A DNA stretch of 42,956 nucleotides from Salinispora cortesiana (GTDB lineage Bacteria; Actinomycetota; Actinomycetes; Mycobacteriales; Micromonosporaceae). The position numbers were made by a program, and so were the translations under genes. This document shows positions 38,900-42,956 of this stretch, piece after piece (position 1 is the stretch's first letter; each line of letters begins with the position of its first letter). The notes beneath the pieces were generated by a model. The model did no database searches. It was not told the DNA's origin and saw only the letters and a program-made list of their open reading frames with translations. Where the stretch lies: contig NZ_AXVR01000043.1 of the NCBI RefSeq assembly GCF_000484695.1, positions 1-42,956 on the forward strand. Reading direction: 5' to 3'.

Positions 38900-39880
38900 G
38901 TGGAGTCGGGCATCGTGCGGATCGCCGTCGACCTCCTCGGCGGGGACGACGCTCCCGCCGTCGTGGTTGACGGCGCTCTGCGGGCCGTCCGTGCCGACCC
39001 CGACCTACACGTCCTGCTCATCGGCCCGCCCGAAGCACTCGGCGAGCTGACCGCCGCCCTCGATCCGGCGCAGCGCGCCCGGATCGAGATTCGCCCCGCT
39101 GAGCGGGGAGACCACGCCACCGCGCGAGCCAACTCCACCGTTGGCGCCGCCGTGGACGCCGTCCGTGACGGCACCGCCGACGCGTTGGTCTCCGCCGGCT
39201 CGACCGGTGCCACCGTCACCGCCGCCGCCCTCGGTCTTGGCCGCTGGCCCAACGTCCGGCAGCCGGCCCTGGCCGCCACCCTGCCCGGGGTGAACGGCCC
39301 GGTGGTCCTCCTTGACGTCGGCGGCTCATTGGAGCCCCGTCCGGCTACCCTCGCCCGGCACGCGGCGCTCGGTGCCGCGTACGCCGCCGTCACGCACGCG
39401 CTCGAGTCGCCGCGGGTCGGGCTGCTCTCGATCGGCACCGAGCCCGGGAAGGGCGACCGCGCGCGACGGCTGGCCGATCCCGCCCTCGCCACGGCGCCGC
39501 TGCCCTGCGCCGCTCGCTACGTCGGGCTGGTCGAGGGGTACGACGTTGCGTCCGGCGCGCGCGCCGATGTGGTGGTTACTGATGGATTCACCGGTAACGT
39601 GCTGCTCAAGGCGATCGAGGGCGCGTACGCGCTGACCGGTGGCCCACCGGCCGGCGGCCGGGCTCCCCGGGCCGCTGCCCTGCTCGGCGTCGGTGGCACG
39701 GTGGTGGTGTGCCACGGTGCTGCCCACGGAGGGGACATCGCCTCGGGTATCGCGTTGGCCGCCCACCTGGCCCGACGTGGGGCCGCCGACCAGGTCCGTG
39801 CGCTCCTCTCCGATATCGGCGCGGAAGCTTACCCGGACCGTTACGACCGCATCACCGACACCGAGGTACGCACATCATGA
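38900..39880 (+). CDS. plsX: Phosphate acyltransferase PlsX
   Basis: A 326-aa enzyme making acyl-phosphate from acyl-ACP for phospholipid synthesis. Family motifs: VRIAVDLLGGDDAP at the start, VSAGSTGATV, LLDVGGSLEPRP, LLSIGTEPGKGD, VVVTDGFTGNVLLKAIEG. I choose the GTG at 38900 because the family aligns from here and GAGG lies 5 bases upstream. The frame is open up to a GTG at 38798, which would add 34 Pro/Ala/Arg-rich residues and sit 12 bases after rpmF. The motif DLLGGDD replaces the common DAMGGDH, as in related actinomycetes. rnc overlaps its stop by four bases. Confidence 0.92.
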   Translation: MESGIVRIAVDLLGGDDAPAVVVDGALRAVRADPDLHVLLIGPPEALGELTAALDPAQRARIEIRPAERGDHATARANSTVGAAVDAVRDGTADALVSAGSTGATVTAAALGLGRWPNVRQPALAATLPGVNGPVVLLDVGGSLEPRPATLARHAALGAAYAAVTHALESPRVGLLSIGTEPGKGDRARRLADPALATAPLPCAARYVGLVEGYDVASGARADVVVTDGFTGNVLLKAIEGAYALTGGPPAGGRAPRAAALLGVGGTVVVCHGAAHGGDIASGIALAAHLARRGAADQVRALLSDIGAEAYPDRYDRITDTEVRTS

Positions 39881-40644
39881 GCATCGACAAGCATCGGCGG
39901 CCGGCCGTCGGACACCTGGAGGCGGCGTTCGGCGTGACGCTGGACCCGGAGCTGCTGGAGCGGGCGCTGACCCACCGCTCGTACGCGTACGAGAACGGCG
40001 GTCTGCCCACCAACGAGCGGCTGGAGTTTCTCGGCGACTCGGTGCTCGGCGTGGTGATCACCACCGCGTTGTTCCACAACCATCCCGACCTGCCCGAGGG
40101 GCAGCTGGCGAAGCTGCGTGCCAGCGTGGTCAACATGCGGGCCCTCGCCGAGGTGGCCCGCGGTCTGGGGCCTACCGGCCTCGGCCCGTACCTGCTGCTC
40201 GGCAAGGGGGAGGAGAGCACCGGCGGGCGGGACAAGGCGAGCATCCTCGCCGACACGCTGGAGGCGCTGCTTGGTGCGATCTATCTCGAGAGCGGCCTGG
40301 AGACCGTGGCGAGCGTCATCCACCATCTCTTCGACCCGCTGATGGCCGAGTCGGCCGGGCGGGGCGCGGCGCTGGACTGGAAGACCAGCCTGCAGGAGTT
40401 GACCGCCGCCCAGGGGCTGGGTGTCCCGGAGTACCGGATCGAGGGCACCGGGCCAGACCACCTGAAGACCTTCACCGCCTGGGTGGTGGTGGCGGGCCGG
40501 CGTTACGGCGGCGCGGAGGGGCGGAGCAAGAAGGAGGCCGAGCAGCGGGCCGCCGAAGCGGCCTGGCGGACGCTGACCGAGCAGGCGGAGCAGTCGGAGC
40601 AGGAGCCGGCCAGCGCCGGCAGCGGGGCGGCCGGCAGTGCCTGA
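39877..40644 (+). CDS. rnc: Ribonuclease III
   Basis: A 255-aa RNase III cutting double-stranded RNA in rRNA and mRNA processing. The signature ERLEFLGDSVLG lies at about 47-58 and the second catalytic block DTLEALLGAIYLE near 127-139; the double-stranded RNA-binding domain covers about 157-228 (DWKTSLQELTAAQG...GRSKKEAEQRAAEAAW). An Ala/Glu/Ser tail ends the protein. ATG overlaps the plsX stop, and its own end overlaps the mutM start by 8 bases. Confidence 0.97.
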   Translation: MSIDKHRRPAVGHLEAAFGVTLDPELLERALTHRSYAYENGGLPTNERLEFLGDSVLGVVITTALFHNHPDLPEGQLAKLRASVVNMRALAEVARGLGPTGLGPYLLLGKGEESTGGRDKASILADTLEALLGAIYLESGLETVASVIHHLFDPLMAESAGRGAALDWKTSLQELTAAQGLGVPEYRIEGTGPDHLKTFTAWVVVAGRRYGGAEGRSKKEAEQRAAEAAWRTLTEQAEQSEQEPASAGSGAAGSA

Positions 40645-41500
40645 GCTGCCGGAGGTCGAGACCGTCCGGCAGGGGCTGGCGCAGTGGGTGATCGGGCGGC
40701 GGATCGCCGAGGTGCAGGTGCTGCACCCGCGCGCGGTGCGCCGACACCCGGCCGGCGCCGCCCACTTCGCGGACGTGCTCGTCTCGACGACGGTCCGGGA
40801 CGTGCGGCGGCGCGGAAAGTATCTGTGGCTACCGCTGGACAGCGGCGATGCGGTGATCGGGCACCTCGGTATGTCGGGGCAGTTGCTCCTGCAGCCGGCT
40901 GCGGCACCGGACGAACCCCACCTCCGGGTCCGGTTCCGGTTCGCTGATGACGGACCCGAGTTGCGCTTCGTCGACCAGCGGACGTTCGGCGGGTTGTCGG
41001 TCAGCGCCGGGGGTGCGGAACTACCCATGGAGATCGCCCACATCGCCCGGGACCCGCTGGACCCGGAGTTCTCCGACGCCACCTTCGTCGCGGCGCTACG
41101 CCGCCGCCGTACCGAGATCAAGCGGGCTCTGCTGGACCAGACGCTACTCTCCGGCGTGGGCAACATCTACGCCGATGAGGCCCTCTGGCGGGCTCGGTTG
41201 CACGGTGCTCGGCCCGCCGACGGGCTGTCCGGCCCGGCCGCACTGCGCCTGCTCGGGCACGTCCGGGACGTGCTCGGCGAGGCGATCAAGGAGGGCGGAA
41301 CGAGCTTCGACGCCCTGTACGTCAACGTCAACGGCGAGAGCGGCTACTTTGACCGGGCGCTGAACGTGTATGGGCGGGCGGACCAGCCGTGCCGGCGGTG
41401 CGGTGCGCCGGTGCGCCGCGAGGCGTTCATGAACCGCTCGTCGTTCAGCTGTCCGCGCTGCCAGCCGCGGCCCCGTGGGCCGGCACCGACTCGCCGCTGA
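40637..41500 (+). CDS. mutM: Formamidopyrimidine-DNA glycosylase
   Basis: A 287-aa Fpg/MutM that removes 8-oxoguanine and formamidopyrimidines and nicks the strand. After Met removal Pro2 is the catalytic amine, with Glu3 (MPELPEVETVRQGL); Lys61 is in RRRGKYLWL. NIYADEALW marks the helix-two-turn-helix, and the C-terminal zinc finger has CRRCGAPVRR and CPRC. GTG start inside rnc. A large hairpin follows the gene. Confidence 0.97.
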   Translation: MPELPEVETVRQGLAQWVIGRRIAEVQVLHPRAVRRHPAGAAHFADVLVSTTVRDVRRRGKYLWLPLDSGDAVIGHLGMSGQLLLQPAAAPDEPHLRVRFRFADDGPELRFVDQRTFGGLSVSAGGAELPMEIAHIARDPLDPEFSDATFVAALRRRRTEIKRALLDQTLLSGVGNIYADEALWRARLHGARPADGLSGPAALRLLGHVRDVLGEAIKEGGTSFDALYVNVNGESGYFDRALNVYGRADQPCRRCGAPVRREAFMNRSSFSCPRCQPRPRGPAPTRR

Positions 41501-41507
41501 ACCGAAA

Positions 41508-41551
41508 GTGCCCGGTCGAGGTACGCCGTTCGGCGTTGCTCAACCGGGCAC
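41508..41551. terminator. Large hairpin between mutM and the CAP gene
   Basis: GTGCCCGGTCGAG (41508-41520) pairs with CTCAACCGGGCAC (41539-41551) with one mismatch, and an inner ACGCC/GGCGT stem lies inside. It separates two convergent genes. Confidence 0.65.
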
Positions 41552-41584
41552 CCGGGTGGGGATGGGGCGGACGACGACCCGTGG

Positions 41585-42956
41585 TCAACGGGGCGCGGCG
41601 AAGACCTGCGTCCAGTAGGGTCCGTTGCTGCTCGCGATGCCGACCCCGATCTCGGTGAAGGAGCAGTTCAGGATGTTCGCCTTGTGGCCGGGGCTGTTCA
41701 TCCAGGCCTTCATCACCGCAGCCGGCGACTGCTGGTTCCAGGCGACGTTCTCCCCATAGGTGCGCCACTGGTAGCCGACATCGTCGAGTCGGTCGCCGGG
41801 GCTACTGCCGTTGCTGCCGTCGTGCGACATCTTCTTGTTGTCGGCCTGGTCCTGGCTGTGCCGCTGGGCGGCGGTCATCAGCTTGTCGTCGATGCTCAAC
41901 GCCGCGCAGCCGGCCGCCTCGCGCTCGACGTTGGCCAGGCGAACCACCTCGGCGGCGTCTTCGCTGACGTCTCCGTTGGCGGGCGTGGTGGTGGTGTTGC
42001 TGGTGGGGGGCGTGGTGGTACGGCTCGGGGCGGGCCGGGAGGTGGCGGTGGAGCGCGACGCCGTCGGGCTTGGCTTGCGACTCGGCGTGACCGACGGCGA
42101 CGGTGTGGGCGACGTCGTGGTCGGCGTGGCGCTGGGGCTGGCCGAGGTCGGCGTCGCGCTGGGGAGCGTGCTCTCCTCGATCGGGTTCGTCGCCACGATG
42201 TCGTCGATGGCCGAGGTGGGGCGGGCCGTACCGCCACCGGAGAGGGTGACGGCGCCGACCCCGAGACTCACCACCAGCGTGGCTGCCGCCGCGGCTCCGC
42301 CGATGAGCAGTGGTCGTCTGATCCGACGTCCGGGCCGATCCTCGCCGGCTGGCAGGTCACCGGCTGGTGTGGCATCCACGACGGGCGGCATGCTGGTCGT
42401 CGGTTCGTCGGCGTACCAGCCGGCCGACTTCGGGGCCGGCCACTGGCCGGTGGGCTCCCCGTGTTGCCAGCTCGGGGGGGCTTGCCAGCCCTGCGTGGGC
42501 TGCTCGTGGTGGGGATCACCGGCGCGTCCGTGGCGCGGGTGATCCGCGGCTCCCCAGCCCCGGGCGGGCTCGCCGTCGGGCTGCCAGTGCGCGGTCGGCT
42601 GCTGCTGGTCCCACTCGTTGGCGGGCCGGTCCCACTGGTCAGTGGGCCGGTCCCATCGGTCGGCGGGTCGGTCCCACTCGTTGGCGGGCTGCCCCCATCG
42701 GTCGGTGGGCCGGTCCCACTCGTTGGCGGGCTGCCCCCATCGGTCGGTGGGCCGGTCCCACTCGTTGGCGGGCTGCCCCCATCGGTCGGCGGGCCGGTCC
42801 CACTGGCTGGTGGGCTGCTCCCATCGGTCGGCGGGCTGCTCCCGGCCACCGGAGGGGCTGTCCGGTTCGTCGCCGAACAGGTAGGCGGAGCGCGGCTCCG
42901 GGCGGTCTGTCGGCCATGCTGGTTCGTCGGCCGCCGGTTCGGGTTGCCGACGGCTA
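41585..42956 (-). CDS. Membrane-anchored CAP/SCP-domain protein with N-terminal Trp-heptad repeats (5' end beyond the window)
   Basis: The frame is open from the stop at 41585 to the window edge (first full codon 42955), 456 codons, with G/C-ending codons throughout. An ATG at 42391 lies inside it, but the frame upstream contains no stop and no ATG, GTG or TTG, so the real start is outside the window. From the N-terminus: an acidic/Pro-rich part, eleven heptads ending in Trp (42611-42841), a Trp/Pro/Gln-rich linker, one transmembrane helix (about 25 residues, LLIGGAAAAATLVVSLGVGA, near 42315-42255), a Ser/Thr/Pro stalk, and a CAP domain (VVRLANVEREAAGCAALSID, HSQDQADNKKMSHDG, YGENVAW, WMNSPGHKANIL, WTQVF). 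CAP domains of this YkwD-like type are extracellular; their activity is unclear. Confidence 0.88.
   Translation of the reverse strand, partial: SRRQPEPAADEPAWPTDRPEPRSAYLFGDEPDSPSGGREQPADRWEQPTSQWDRPADRWGQPANEWDRPTDRWGQPANEWDRPTDRWGQPANEWDRPADRWDRPTDQWDRPANEWDQQQPTAHWQPDGEPARGWGAADHPRHGRAGDPHHEQPTQGWQAPPSWQHGEPTGQWPAPKSAGWYADEPTTSMPPVVDATPAGDLPAGEDRPGRRIRRPLLIGGAAAAATLVVSLGVGAVTLSGGGTARPTSAIDDIVATNPIEESTLPSATPTSASPSATPTTTSPTPSPSVTPSRKPSPTASRSTATSRPAPSRTTTPPTSNTTTTPANGDVSEDAAEVVRLANVEREAAGCAALSIDDKLMTAAQRHSQDQADNKKMSHDGSNGSSPGDRLDDVGYQWRTYGENVAWNQQSPAAVMKAWMNSPGHKANILNCSFTEIGVGIASSNGPYWTQVFAAPR
42611..42841 (-). repeat. Eleven 21-base tandem repeats encoding Trp-ending heptads
   Basis: Read on the minus strand from 42841, eleven units of 21 bases encode [D/E/G]-[R/Q]-P-[A/T]-[D/N/S]-[R/E/Q]-W, for example DRPTDRW and GQPANEWD. 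The central units alternate as a 42-base pair (GQPANEW DRPTDRW). The repeat also leaves the other two frames open, which creates false ORFs. Confidence 0.9.

Noticed and set aside
42268..42917. Two ORFs in the other minus frames over the CAP repeat (Gly/Ser/Pro/Thr-rich and Arg/Ala/Gly-rich)
   Set aside because: 21-base repeats keep all frames open. Only the CAP frame joins a real domain and uses the usual codons.

Overview
This is about 43 kb of a very GC-rich actinobacterial chromosome. Third codon positions are nearly all G or C, GTG starts are common, and stop/start overlaps are frequent. An NdgR-type IclR regulator divergent from leuCD, an HU protein with a histone-H1-like Lys/Ala tail, a SepIVA-like coiled-coil protein beside DUF177-rpmF-plsX-rnc-mutM, and F420 biosynthesis (CofC) point to an actinomycete. 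Gene order and protein style fit Micromonosporaceae (Micromonospora/Salinispora type); that assignment is an inference. Most of the window is core genome, with short accessory stretches between core blocks.

Layout. (1) 1-4.4 kb: the N-terminus of an IS5-type transposase at the window edge, then moxR-DUF58-VWA joined by 4-base overlaps, then a membrane-anchored trypsin-like protease. (2) 4.5-5.8 kb: ArfB-type ribosome rescue hydrolase, convergent with a conserved protein usually labelled 3-methyladenine DNA glycosylase. (3) 5.9-9.8 kb, accessory: a TetR regulator with a palindrome next to its own -10, an FAD monooxygenase, an unknown 167-aa protein, a doubtful small ORF and a tryptophanyl-tRNA synthetase of auxiliary appearance. 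(4) 9.8-12.1 kb: an unknown secreted/membrane protein and an FAH-family hydrolase. (5) 12.1-12.8 kb: tRNA-Gln(CTG) and two identical tRNA-Glu(CTC) genes with terminators. (6) 12.8-16.5 kb: ndgR divergent from leuC-leuD, then hupB. (7) 16.5-20.6 kb, minus strand: cofC, a 65-aa protein, ppk and a MutT1-like Nudix/histidine-phosphatase fusion; a PHO-box-like direct repeat lies upstream of ppk. (8) 20.7-24.6 kb: plsC-gpsA, a Cys/Met-metabolism PLP enzyme, a ROK kinase. (9) 24.7-26.3 kb, accessory: DUF397, XRE/DUF5753 and an orphan 91-aa protein. (10) 26.5-34.5 kb: ddl, DUF3515 and a stand-alone Lrp/AsnC ligand domain, thiL, GNAT, rpmB, a FakA-like DAK2 protein, recG. (11) 34.6-35.8 kb: an LPXTG surface protein. 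(12) 36.1-41.5 kb: rsmD-coaD, then sepIVA-like, DUF177-rpmF-plsX-rnc-mutM. (13) 41.6 kb to the edge: a CAP-domain surface protein whose reading frame runs off the window and carries eleven Trp-ending heptad repeats in its cytoplasmic N-terminal part.

Much of the window serves envelope and growth functions: phospholipid precursors (plsC, gpsA, plsX), peptidoglycan precursor (ddl), CoA (coaD), ribosome parts (rpmB, rpmF, rsmD, arfB), RNA processing (rnc), DNA repair (recG, mutM, MutT1) and division/elongation (sepIVA-like). No CRISPR array, prophage or biosynthetic gene cluster was seen. The least explained items are the Trp-heptad region of the CAP protein, the TetR/FAD/auxiliary-trpS stretch, the XRE-DUF397 insertion, the A/T-rich patch inside leuD, and several inverted or tandem repeats between genes.
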